Origin: JASSUD01 sp031963415
Lineage (GTDB): Bacteria > Pseudomonadota > Gammaproteobacteria > Burkholderiales > Burkholderiaceae
DNA: 64,000 bases
NCBI GenBank assembly: GCA_031963415.1
Contig: JASSUI010000001.1
Span: 2,852,001 to 2,916,000, forward strand
Direction: 5' to 3'
Under the pieces are notes generated by a model that worked only from the letters and a program-made list of their open reading frames with translations, was not told the DNA's origin and made no database searches. The translations under genes and the position numbers were made by a program. Position 1 is the first letter of the stretch; each line of letters starts with the position of its first letter. This document shows positions 17,578-25,622 of this stretch, in pieces.

Positions 17578-17973
17578 TTACCAGATAACTTTTACGTGTG
17601 GATAGGCATGTATCTTTTCATCTTTTGTCACTAGTGGCGCAGCTAGCTTACGCGCAGTTGCAACAATCATTCGATCAGCCGGATCAGCGTGGAATGAACC
17701 TGGCAGCACAACGGATTTAGTCGCTATTTCGACCTCTAGAGGTAAGAAGCGTACTGCGTCAATCTGGGCAATTGCTGAAAGCCAGCTATCTAAATCCATC
17801 GATAGCCGCAAGCGACCGCGCTCAACCAACATCGCTATCTCCCAGGCCGATATGCTGGATATGAGAATGTCACCATTCACCTGTTCTTTTTCAATGGCGG
17901 CTTTAGCTACTTTACTTAAAGCAGAATCACCGTTCACCCACCACACCAATACGTGTGTATCGAGGACAATCAC
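17578..17973 (-). CDS. PIN-domain toxin (VapC-like ribonuclease)
   Basis: About 131 residues beginning VIVLDTHVLVWWVNGD, with the PIN-domain acidic residues visible: the D of LDTH, the E of SAWEIA, and DPADRMIVATA near the C-terminus. Family members are Mg-dependent RNases held in check by a cognate antitoxin. I chose the GTG at 17971-17973, which overlaps the antitoxin TGA (GTGA), rather than the longer reading from 17988; it places LDTH at the usual distance from the start. The gene is intact, unlike the similar module at 1256-1742. Confidence 0.88.
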   Translation of the reverse strand: MIVLDTHVLVWWVNGDSALSKVAKAAIEKEQVNGDILISSISAWEIAMLVERGRLRLSMDLDSWLSAIAQIDAVRFLPLEVEIATKSVVLPGSFHADPADRMIVATARKLAAPLVTKDEKIHAYPHVKVIW

Positions 17974-18206
17974 TGCGCAGCCTCCCAATCATCTGCTGCA
18001 ACAGGCTCAGTTGGGTTTTCATAATGCATAACGGAGCCACGCAATATGTCCAGCGGATTGCGTGCGATCTCATGGTATCGACGCACTTCAAGTGCTGCTC
18101 GCCCATGATCAGTCACAATCAAACTTTCGCCAGATGCTTCAATCTGCCTGAAAAATTCAAGTGCTTTCGCTTTAAATTCCGACTTTGATACTCGATGTAG
18201 CTCCAT
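17970..18206 (-). CDS. Phd/YefM-type antitoxin
   Basis: A 78-residue antitoxin with the prevent-host-death layout: VSKSEFKAKALEFFRQIEASGESLIVTDHGRAALEVRRY (DNA-binding and dimer fold) and an acidic C-terminal tail (PVAADDWEAAQ) for toxin binding. It is the first gene of a two-gene operon and overlaps the toxin by four bases. Such antitoxins usually repress their own promoter; the AT-rich palindromic stretch TATAAATATTATTTATA at about 18217-18233 just upstream is a candidate operator and promoter element. Confidence 0.88.
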   Translation of the reverse strand: MELHRVSKSEFKAKALEFFRQIEASGESLIVTDHGRAALEVRRYHEIARNPLDILRGSVMHYENPTEPVAADDWEAAQ

Positions 18207-18913
18207 ACATTCACCCTATAAATATTATTTATAGCCATTTTATATCTAAAAATGACTTGGTAGAGTAGTCATTTTTAATTCACTCTCAAATTGATATAAA
18301 TCCAGTTTGACCGATGGCAAAAACACTTTTCCGTTTAGTCAAATTTTCCGCTAGAAAACCTTACTTTGAATTTCATGCAGCTGATCACTCCCTGGCAGCC
18401 TTTTCATCTTCTGCGTCTTATCAAACGGTAAACGAAGCCATACGAATAATCACAATGTCGGACTTGGTGCTGAGTTATTCAAGAAGTGGCGGGCGTGGCT
18501 TGCATTAAGCTAATTTTTCTCTCAACGATAATTTTTCTAAGCACAGTGGGGTTAGTGATGTCATCACCATTAGCAATGACTTATGGATGGGTGCAGTCAG
18601 ATTTAATACGACACCACTTTGCAGTGTCCTTAAGTATGGCAAACAAACCATTTGCCAGAAATTTGATCAATCTAAGGATAGCCGCGTCCTGCTTGGCGTT
18701 GAGATAGATCTAAGACACTTTTCAACGGAGTTATACACAATATTTGTGAATAATTGAGAGAGGGGACCCATGAGGATTTCTATGGTTCTCGACCTGATCG
18801 CAAACTAGTACTGTGGACGAGCCGAAAACGCAAACGTCTGCGTAGGCACCGTTGCTGGGCCAGCTACTTCGCCCATTGCAATCGTCTCATCCACCCCGTA
18901 AGAATTTATCCAT
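18207..18913. other. Region without an intact gene, possible relics
   Basis: Beyond the toxin-antitoxin promoter the region holds no full gene. A plus-strand open stretch without a good start (about 18500-18756) reads SDVITISNDLWMGAVRFNTTPLCSVLKYGKQTICQKFDQSKDSRV in three short runs and could be the end of a decayed gene; I do not recognise it. A second short frame at 18770-18902 is equally unassigned. Confidence 0.3.
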
Positions 18914-19810
18914 TTACGCGGCAGGAGCGATTTGGTTGGGATCATCTAGCCATTGCCAAAACTCAGGCACAGCCGGCGTTCCCCAAAGTGAATTTAAATC
19001 GCGCTGACCCGCAAGATAATCTTGAATTACCTGCAGATACTCTTTAAACCCAAAATTACCATTCCTTTGTGGTTGCGTACATCTAGCCGCGTCTCCAAAA
19101 GAAAGAGAGTTTGTATTAGAGGTAACAAATTCGTAGGCTCCACTAGCGTGGATTGCCATTAACTCCCTACCCATTACTATAAGCCTCCCATCATCATATA
19201 TATTTTCTTGCGAGCGCGGCGAGGCGAAATATATATCTCGTCCACCATGAATTGCCCCAAGTATCAATGCGTCATTAACCAATGGGCTCCACTCGCTTGC
19301 CTGCAATATGCCGCCAGAGGCCTGATTGGCTTCATCATCCGTTATAGTTCCAACATTATTGACTAATGATTCGGTGAGAAGAGGAGGAGCGCCTTCCCAA
19401 TCAGCTTGAGTACTATCATCATAAAACTCCCCTCTCTGCAATCGTCCCAATACAAAAATCGGCTCGGCACGTCGTGCGCGATCATATACAAGCCAGGCTG
19501 AATTCATGCATTGCAAATCACGAAAACTATAGTGTGTTCCTCTGTAGGGATCACCGTCTTGCCTTCTATAATCTATCAAAGGCAGAACCGCGTTACTAAA
19601 TTCTTCTCGAGTATTGTATGGCCCATCATTCATCCGTTCGGTGTCAAAAAGGCCTGGATCATTTTCTGCCCACAAAAAATCATCTAGCCGCTCAAAGTTG
19701 GAAAGCCGACTAAAAGACTCGCTATGATCATCGAAATCTCTGGTATAAGAACCCGCCTTTCTTTTCTTTTCCTTAAAAAGTCGCTCAAAAGCATCGCTAT
19801 AATCCATCAT
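18914..19810 (-). CDS. Unrecognised 298-residue protein downstream of the injection system (candidate cargo)
   Basis: A soluble-looking, acidic protein without signal peptide or membrane segment. The first 30 residues are charged (FERLFKEKKRKAGSYTRDFDD), followed by an aromatic-rich globular part (WSPLVNDALILGAIHGGRDIYFAS, LIVMGRELMAIHASGAYEFV). I know no family for it. It is the last gene in the same direction as the contractile injection operon, 442 bases after the 731-residue gene, with a 146-bp repeat element in the gap. Position suggests cargo or an accessory factor; an immunity or regulatory role is equally possible. The start at M2 (19807) is as likely as M1. Confidence 0.6.
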   Translation of the reverse strand: MMDYSDAFERLFKEKKRKAGSYTRDFDDHSESFSRLSNFERLDDFLWAENDPGLFDTERMNDGPYNTREEFSNAVLPLIDYRRQDGDPYRGTHYSFRDLQCMNSAWLVYDRARRAEPIFVLGRLQRGEFYDDSTQADWEGAPPLLTESLVNNVGTITDDEANQASGGILQASEWSPLVNDALILGAIHGGRDIYFASPRSQENIYDDGRLIVMGRELMAIHASGAYEFVTSNTNSLSFGDAARCTQPQRNGNFGFKEYLQVIQDYLAGQRDLNSLWGTPAVPEFWQWLDDPNQIAPAA

Positions 19811-19942
19811 GATCTTGTCCTCAAGTTAGACACCGCTATATAGCCAATCCTAAATACTTGTACCGTACGCACCCTCATGTTTACGGATATATATCTAGAT
19901 TATTAGTCACGATGCAGCTCGCAATATGACTTTAAATCCATT

Positions 19943-20088
19943 TAGAACTCGTTTCATAAATGTCTAAAAGGTTGTCAGCGGGGGGAGGCCGGAGCGGAGG
20001 AACCGGAGTGTACTGGACGTACATGAGGATTCCGAGCACCGCCCGACCCCCGATCACGGCCTTTTAGGCATTTATGGAATGAGTTCTA
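19943..20088. repeat. 146-bp inverted-repeat element (MITE-like), copy A
   Basis: Starts TAGAACTCGTTTCATAAATG and ends CATTTATGGAATGAGTTCTA, imperfect terminal inverted repeats of about 28 bases (continuing TCTAAAAGG / CCTTTTAGG). The GC-rich core contains GTACTGGACGTACATGAGG. A second copy of exactly the same length lies inverted at 63446-63591. There is no coding capacity. It separates the two candidate cargo genes. Confidence 0.85.
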
Positions 20089-20252
20089 GAAAAAATCTTT
20101 ACACAGTACGCGCATTAATATGCACAAATCTTAGTGCAGCTACTCTCGGCAGATCACCTTATCTTAGTTTCATCAACAACATATTGGTCGATGCAAATCG
20201 CCCGATAACCCTTTGCTTTCAGAAAAGCGATGGCATCGCGCCACCTGCTGAA

Positions 20253-22448
20253 TTATTCATATCGAAATTTATTTAATTTCTTTTTTAATTCCAGCATTGA
20301 CTTAACATCGGTCCCTGACTCTTCGCGTAACTTAACGTAATCATTTTTTTCCTTACGGGAAGCCTTCCAGGTTTTATATGCTAAGAATTGCTTATAAGTA
20401 CCCCACCACCTTATCTCCTTCATTTTCTCTATATCTTTTTTTGAAGCATGCGGATGCTCTCTAGGGTTATTTAGAAATTTTTCTAATTCTTTTTTAGCTT
20501 TAATTTGATACTTCTTGGTTTTCTTTAAAGATTTATATTTATCTTTATTTTCATTTATAGTTTTTTTTAATTCTTTTTGAACAGCGATTTGATGCGTACT
20601 AAAAGTTTTAAATTTTTCATCAGCGGGCACTCCCGAATACAGTTTTTTAAACTTCCCTTTTTTTCCAAAACGAAGTGAGATTGCCTCGCTCAACTTATTC
20701 TTTTTTTCTCCACCTAATAGAGCTTGATTGTTTCTAATGAGTCGATAAGCGTTTTTATCTGGTTTAAGTTTAGGTTTATCCGTTTTTGTTTTTTTTGACT
20801 TGCTCCCTTCTAATTCAGGATTCTGCCGAGATACTGCCCTTTTACGTTTTGCAGCTCCACTCTGCTCTTGCTCAGGAGCCTCGCTACAAAAGTAGGCACG
20901 CTTCTTATTTAATTTTTTTAAAAAATGGTCCCGCACCTTAGCAAGACTCACTCCTGCTTTATTTGGTTTTGAGTTGAAGGTGCGATCTACAATGAGGGTG
21001 AAATTATGAGCTTGAGGATCTTTACCTGTTTCTAAAAACTCAGAAGCAAGCCTAGAAAGATCCGTTTCGATAGCCATGCCACTAAAATCATTAAAGAATG
21101 ATTGGCCTCGAAGCGGATGTCGATTATTTTGTGCATCTACACTTGCACCCGCTACATCCGTATCGCTTTTTTCAGCGTAAAAACTTTCCAATTCTTCTGC
21201 TGCGTACTTATGAAGCTGTTTCGCCAGCTTATCAAACTCTGACCTTTTGTCCCCAAAGCGCAACTCGCTTTTTGACAATGGACTCTTTTTATAGGCAGCA
21301 ATCGCATCAATAAAAAGATTAGGCTCAGGGGCATAAGGAAGTAATGGGTGAATTGCGGCATATATATCCCGATCTACCATGTCTTCCTTAATATGCTTTA
21401 AGAATTTTTCTAGCGTCTTTTTGTTCTTTGTATTTGTAACATCATCCTTTTTGGCTTGCGCTTGCCTAGCTTCAACCTTTTTTTCGAGCTCGTCTCTTGC
21501 GCTTGGACGATAACCTCCCGCAATCATCAAAGGGCGTATAGGACTCTTTAGCAGTTTTATAAGCTCCTGCCGAGGTTGAGAAGGTTTTTCTCCAGCTGTC
21601 GAGGCACCCGTTTCATATTTCAATCCCCTCCATATTTCATCTGTTTGTTCATCTGTTTGCCCTGTCTTTTCGTTGACTCGAAGCCATAATCTCGAGTCAT
21701 ATTGTTTGTTCCCAAGCTTGTCTTCTCCCTCTCCTGCCAAAATTCGATCTACTGCGTGAAATATATGCTCTCCTTCATCGCTACCCACGCTACGAGAACC
21801 CGTATCAAAATCCTGAACTGAAATATAAGGATGAAAACCAAGCCGACGAAAACGCTTGGTTAGTTTTTTAGTCTGAGCACTATGTAAGACTTCATTACGC
21901 ATTGTCCCGTAAGGAAAATCATTCTTGCGTGGAAAAGTAGAGCTCACTAGCTTCACTGGAAGCTGCCTTTTTTCAATGCTTCTTTTGGCCTTTTCCACCT
22001 TTTCATCTAATGCCTTCTTCTCGCTTGCATGTGCATTTACTCCGAGCACAACTGCGATACGTGATTTATCCTCATCAGGAAGACCCTTTAGCATTGCGCC
22101 AATGACGGCGGGAATATCGTTTACATCTTTATAGGAGAGAATAGCGTTGATAATAAAAGCAGCCTTCCTTTTCTCCTTAATCGATTGCGCTGCAAACTCT
22201 GCACTTTCATTCATTGATTCCCGTTGAGTATCGGCAGTGGGATTAAGACTCTCCGGAGCTGGCGATATGTTAGAGCTACTGCCGACGTGTAGAAGCGGAT
22301 CGAATCCACCGATCGTAGAACACGTCGGCCGACCTGGCTCAAGCATGGCGTTATTTTCATAGGCCTTTTTATCGCTTGACTGCTTTTTCTTATGGCTCGA
22401 CCGCTTTTTTTTTGCTTTTACTGTATCCGGCGTTGCATTGTCATGCAT
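20253..22448 (-). CDS. 731-residue basic protein next to the cap gene (candidate injection cargo, glycosyltransferase-like core)
   Basis: Residues 1-90 are low complexity, rich in Lys, Ser and Pro (KAKKKRSSHKKKQSSDKK), as in N-terminal packaging regions of PVC cargo. Residues 93-300 alternate strands and helices: AAFIINAILSYKDVNDIPAVIGAML, RIAVVLGVNAH, FPYGTMRNEVLHSA, PYISVQDFDTGSR and PLMIAGGYR. That order resembles GT-A nucleotide-sugar transferases, with DFD in place of a DxD metal site. The last 200 residues are very lysine-rich and could be a nucleic-acid-binding or nuclear-targeting tail. I do not know a named family. It lies 15 bases downstream of the terminator-cap gene, so it is probably co-transcribed with the injection system. 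Confidence 0.65.
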   Translation of the reverse strand: MHDNATPDTVKAKKKRSSHKKKQSSDKKAYENNAMLEPGRPTCSTIGGFDPLLHVGSSSNISPAPESLNPTADTQRESMNESAEFAAQSIKEKRKAAFIINAILSYKDVNDIPAVIGAMLKGLPDEDKSRIAVVLGVNAHASEKKALDEKVEKAKRSIEKRQLPVKLVSSTFPRKNDFPYGTMRNEVLHSAQTKKLTKRFRRLGFHPYISVQDFDTGSRSVGSDEGEHIFHAVDRILAGEGEDKLGNKQYDSRLWLRVNEKTGQTDEQTDEIWRGLKYETGASTAGEKPSQPRQELIKLLKSPIRPLMIAGGYRPSARDELEKKVEARQAQAKKDDVTNTKNKKTLEKFLKHIKEDMVDRDIYAAIHPLLPYAPEPNLFIDAIAAYKKSPLSKSELRFGDKRSEFDKLAKQLHKYAAEELESFYAEKSDTDVAGASVDAQNNRHPLRGQSFFNDFSGMAIETDLSRLASEFLETGKDPQAHNFTLIVDRTFNSKPNKAGVSLAKVRDHFLKKLNKKRAYFCSEAPEQEQSGAAKRKRAVSRQNPELEGSKSKKTKTDKPKLKPDKNAYRLIRNNQALLGGEKKNKLSEAISLRFGKKGKFKKLYSGVPADEKFKTFSTHQIAVQKELKKTINENKDKYKSLKKTKKYQIKAKKELEKFLNNPREHPHASKKDIEKMKEIRWWGTYKQFLAYKTWKASRKEKNDYVKLREESGTDVKSMLELKKKLNKFRYE

Positions 22449-22463
22449 AGATGCCTCTTCTTT

Positions 22464-23471
22464 TTATGATGGCGGTAATACAGCAATGGTGGTCAGCTGA
22501 TCGACCTCCGCTTCCTTGACTGCCATCGCTGTGCCTCCAACGTTGTAAGTGATCTGCGACCAGCCTTCGCTTATCTTCTGCGCACCGGACTTCGCTTGTA
22601 AATCACCGAGTTCCCTCAAAAGCGCTGCTTTGCGCGCTTCTGTTGTGACTCCGGAGATCATTAAGCGCAAATAGGGGGCGCCTTGGTTCAACTTGATCGG
22701 CACGCAACGCAGTACTACGCGCCCTAGTTCTCTTAATATAGTTTTTCTGTTGTTTTGATCTTGTTCGCAAAGCGTGCTGCACATGCGCTGCCACAGATCT
22801 GCCGACGCTTGCTCAAGCGCATCGCCTGCATCCTGAATGTCCAGCTTAGTGTTCGTCGATCTGATCGGCGGTGTCTCTACCTTCTTTTCACCCAATAACT
22901 GCATCGGCACGGTCACCGCATAGCTTAGACATAGTCGCGGCTTATTGCCCAGTGCCTGCCAGAAAGTACCTAGGCTATTGAGGTGCTCTGACGGTGGAAT
23001 GACTCGCGTATACGAGCCGGGCAGCTCTGTAAAGGTGCGTCGATTCAACAAGGCATTCAAGACCCGGTTCATCGCCCAGGCCGGCTCGTTATCCGGCTCC
23101 TCATAGTTTATGTGCTCGCTTCCAGGCCAGTAGGTCAATAAATAGCAGCAGCGCACATGAACCAGGCCTGGCGCCTGCGTGCCGGTTGCTGGGTCATAAC
23201 GGCGGCTCTCGCCCTGGCGCATCTGCAAATCTTCCTGGACGTCGTATAAAAAGATGCTCACCGTCGCCGTCTCTGGCGTCTTTTCTGGCAAGTCGAAGCG
23301 GAACTCTATTTGATTGGTATGGTGAAAATAACCCTGCAATGTCCGTTGGATAAGCGCATTGAGCTTTAGCAAGATCACATCGACGCTTGGTTCTGCAGTG
23401 CTATTTTCATCTTCTATGGCCTTTAAAATGGCCTCTATTGGATCTACTCTGCTTATTAACTCGCCCGCCAC
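22464..23471 (-). CDS. Injection system terminator cap (Afp16/Pvc16-like)
   Basis: In PVC/Afp particles this protein caps the tube and sheath at the end away from the baseplate. The Pvc16-like (DUF4255-like) pattern is clear: NALIQRTLQGYF, FDLPEKTPETATVSIFLYDVQEDLQMRQGE, CCYLLTYWPGS and the late LGEKKVETPPIRS and ISGVTTEARKAALLRELGDL segments. I prefer the GTG at 23469-23471, seven bases after AGGAG, over a TTG five codons earlier. It is the last structural gene of the set, directly after the ATPase gene and before the candidate cargo gene. Confidence 0.85.
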   Translation of the reverse strand: MAGELISRVDPIEAILKAIEDENSTAEPSVDVILLKLNALIQRTLQGYFHHTNQIEFRFDLPEKTPETATVSIFLYDVQEDLQMRQGESRRYDPATGTQAPGLVHVRCCYLLTYWPGSEHINYEEPDNEPAWAMNRVLNALLNRRTFTELPGSYTRVIPPSEHLNSLGTFWQALGNKPRLCLSYAVTVPMQLLGEKKVETPPIRSTNTKLDIQDAGDALEQASADLWQRMCSTLCEQDQNNRKTILRELGRVVLRCVPIKLNQGAPYLRLMISGVTTEARKAALLRELGDLQAKSGAQKISEGWSQITYNVGGTAMAVKEAEVDQLTTIAVLPPS

Positions 23472-23492
23472 CGTCCTGCTCCTCAATCAAAG

Positions 23493-25622
23493 TTATAAAT
23501 CAATTCGGCCCAGCTTGGCATGCTCGCGCTGTAAGGCTCGCTGAATATGGGCGTGGCCTACCGGCCTCTTGTCTTGCGCTGCCAGCCAACTCGCGAGCAA
23601 CGCAATATTGCGAATGTTCGCGCCAGTCATATCCGCTTGCTTAGCCAGCGCGGCGAAATCGACATCCTGGTCCACTGCAATTTGCGCGGGCCAGATCTGC
23701 CTCCACATCCGCTCGCGTAAATCTGTACTGGGTTTTGTAAAACGGGTGATGAATGTCAGCCGGCGTGTAAACGCGCTGTCTAGGTGAGAGCGGTTGTTCG
23801 TCGCTAGCACCACCAGTCCCGGATAACTTTCCAGTCGCTGCAGCAAATACGATACTTCGATATTGGCGTGCCGATCACGTGCCTCTTTGGCTTCGCTGCG
23901 TTTACCAAATAGCGCGTCGGCTTCATCAAAAAATAGTACGCCAGCGTCGGCGCTGGCCAAATCAAAAATCCGCGATAGGTTTTTTTCGGTCTCGCCAATG
24001 TATTTATTGACCACCGTTGAAAGATCGACTTTGATCAGATCGACACCCAGCTCATGCGCCAGCACTTCGGCCACCATTGTCTTACCCGTGCCGGAGTCAC
24101 CGTGAAATAACGCGCTAATGCCAAAGCCATAGCCGATTTTGCGGGCGAAACCTTTCGCCAATACCTCATCTCGGTGGCGGATGGCAGCCAGGATTTCTTT
24201 TAATTGCTGTTTTAATTCATCGCTGATGATCAAATCCTCGAAATCACGCACCGGCTCGATGCGCTGGGCCAGCTTGCCAAAACTTTGCTGGGTGCGTAGC
24301 CGAAAGGCAGCGTATAGATCAGCTTGCGATAGTTTTGCATTAGGGTCGCGCTGACGGCGATACAGGTCGGCTTCTTGCACTGTCTGGCGCACAGTGTCTG
24401 GGCTTATATGAAAACGCCGAACTAACCCTTGTAAATCTATCCCCTTGGTGTTTTTTGGTAATTGACTACGCAGCAGTGCCATGCTGTCTTCGGGCGAACG
24501 CACCGGCAAATCCAGCAACAATTGGGGCAAGTCGCCCATCCAGACGGGCGCGCTATGGGGTTCAATCAGGCACACCACAGGTGCCGGATGATGTGCAAGT
24601 CGTTGGCATAAGTCCGCAAACAAAGTGGGCTGCGCGGTAGCGAAATCCGTCACGTTTTTTAGTACTAGACAGGCCGTTCTCAGACGTGCTTCGCGCAGGG
24701 TCAACATTAAGATTTCCTGCGCTTCCTCCTGCTCGTCATCTTTCGGTAGCAACGCCAGATTTAGGCACAGCACCTGCCGACCGAAAGCGGTACCCGCCGT
24801 CGCTACCGCAGCGGCACGCCCGCTCCCCGGCAAACCGCGTAGCAAAATCACCGGTGCAGCCGGCCCTTCTTCTCTATCTTCAAAACAAGCTCGCGCTAGT
24901 TTCTCCGTGAATGTCGGGTGGGTATCTGGCAGATCTTTGGAGGCCCTTAGCCAGTGAACACACCTTCCCAGACATTCCGGCAATGCATCCTGGCCAATCA
25001 AGTAGCGGTATAAAGCGGAGTCAACTTGCAAAATACTGGAGCAACCGGCCTTGCGCTTCAAGGTCATCAAACCATGTCGCAGCAGCGTAGATTGTGGCGA
25101 TAAACTGGCTTCTTGCTCCAATCTGTCTGGCACCCCCGTGCACAACAAAGCGAAGGCAAAGGCTACGGTGACATAGTTTTTTTTAGAGGTGTCCTGCAGA
25201 TATTCAAATAGCAGGCCATAACGGTGCTCGCACAGCGGTAGCAGGCACAACACCAGTAGATCCACCTCAAACGGCGTTAAGCCAAAACGTGCAATCAACT
25301 GGCCCAGACGGCTGTTTGGATCTGCGGGAATAGCACCAGAATGGAATGGCTTGGTTGGAGACGTGCTCATAGCGGATGCCCAATGCGGCATTCCCCTAGT
25401 TTCGCTTATGCGCTGCTCGTAAACGTCTTGCGACATCAGAAGGCCTTGCATATTGTGCTTGTCACCTTTACAACCCTTCAGTTGATGCAGATAGCGTTGC
25501 AGTCGTCCATCCATCCGTTCAAATTGTGCAAACAATGCGCGCAGATTCACATCATTTGCCAGCAGATGCTCGGTCTCACACAGCTGCAGGGCCTCTTTAT
25601 TGATAGCTGACATAGGATTCAT
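23493..25622 (-). CDS. AAA+ ATPase of the injection system (Afp15/Pvc15-like)
   Basis: About 709 residues with two ATPase-like parts. The first (near residue 257) has a degenerate P-loop GLPGSGRAAA, with Arg replacing the catalytic Lys. The second has an intact Walker A GDSGTGKT (about 505), Walker B VLFFDEADALFG (about 560), LATNNRSHLD sensor 1 and DSAFTRRL arginine-finger region. In PVC systems the equivalent ATPase is needed for cargo loading into the particle. I start at the ATG 25620-25622, which overlaps the tape-measure stop (ATGA) and has AAGGA upstream. The N-terminal part may position the protein on cargo or particle. Confidence 0.93.
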   Translation of the reverse strand: MNPMSAINKEALQLCETEHLLANDVNLRALFAQFERMDGRLQRYLHQLKGCKGDKHNMQGLLMSQDVYEQRISETRGMPHWASAMSTSPTKPFHSGAIPADPNSRLGQLIARFGLTPFEVDLLVLCLLPLCEHRYGLLFEYLQDTSKKNYVTVAFAFALLCTGVPDRLEQEASLSPQSTLLRHGLMTLKRKAGCSSILQVDSALYRYLIGQDALPECLGRCVHWLRASKDLPDTHPTFTEKLARACFEDREEGPAAPVILLRGLPGSGRAAAVATAGTAFGRQVLCLNLALLPKDDEQEEAQEILMLTLREARLRTACLVLKNVTDFATAQPTLFADLCQRLAHHPAPVVCLIEPHSAPVWMGDLPQLLLDLPVRSPEDSMALLRSQLPKNTKGIDLQGLVRRFHISPDTVRQTVQEADLYRRQRDPNAKLSQADLYAAFRLRTQQSFGKLAQRIEPVRDFEDLIISDELKQQLKEILAAIRHRDEVLAKGFARKIGYGFGISALFHGDSGTGKTMVAEVLAHELGVDLIKVDLSTVVNKYIGETEKNLSRIFDLASADAGVLFFDEADALFGKRSEAKEARDRHANIEVSYLLQRLESYPGLVVLATNNRSHLDSAFTRRLTFITRFTKPSTDLRERMWRQIWPAQIAVDQDVDFAALAKQADMTGANIRNIALLASWLAAQDKRPVGHAHIQRALQREHAKLGRIDL

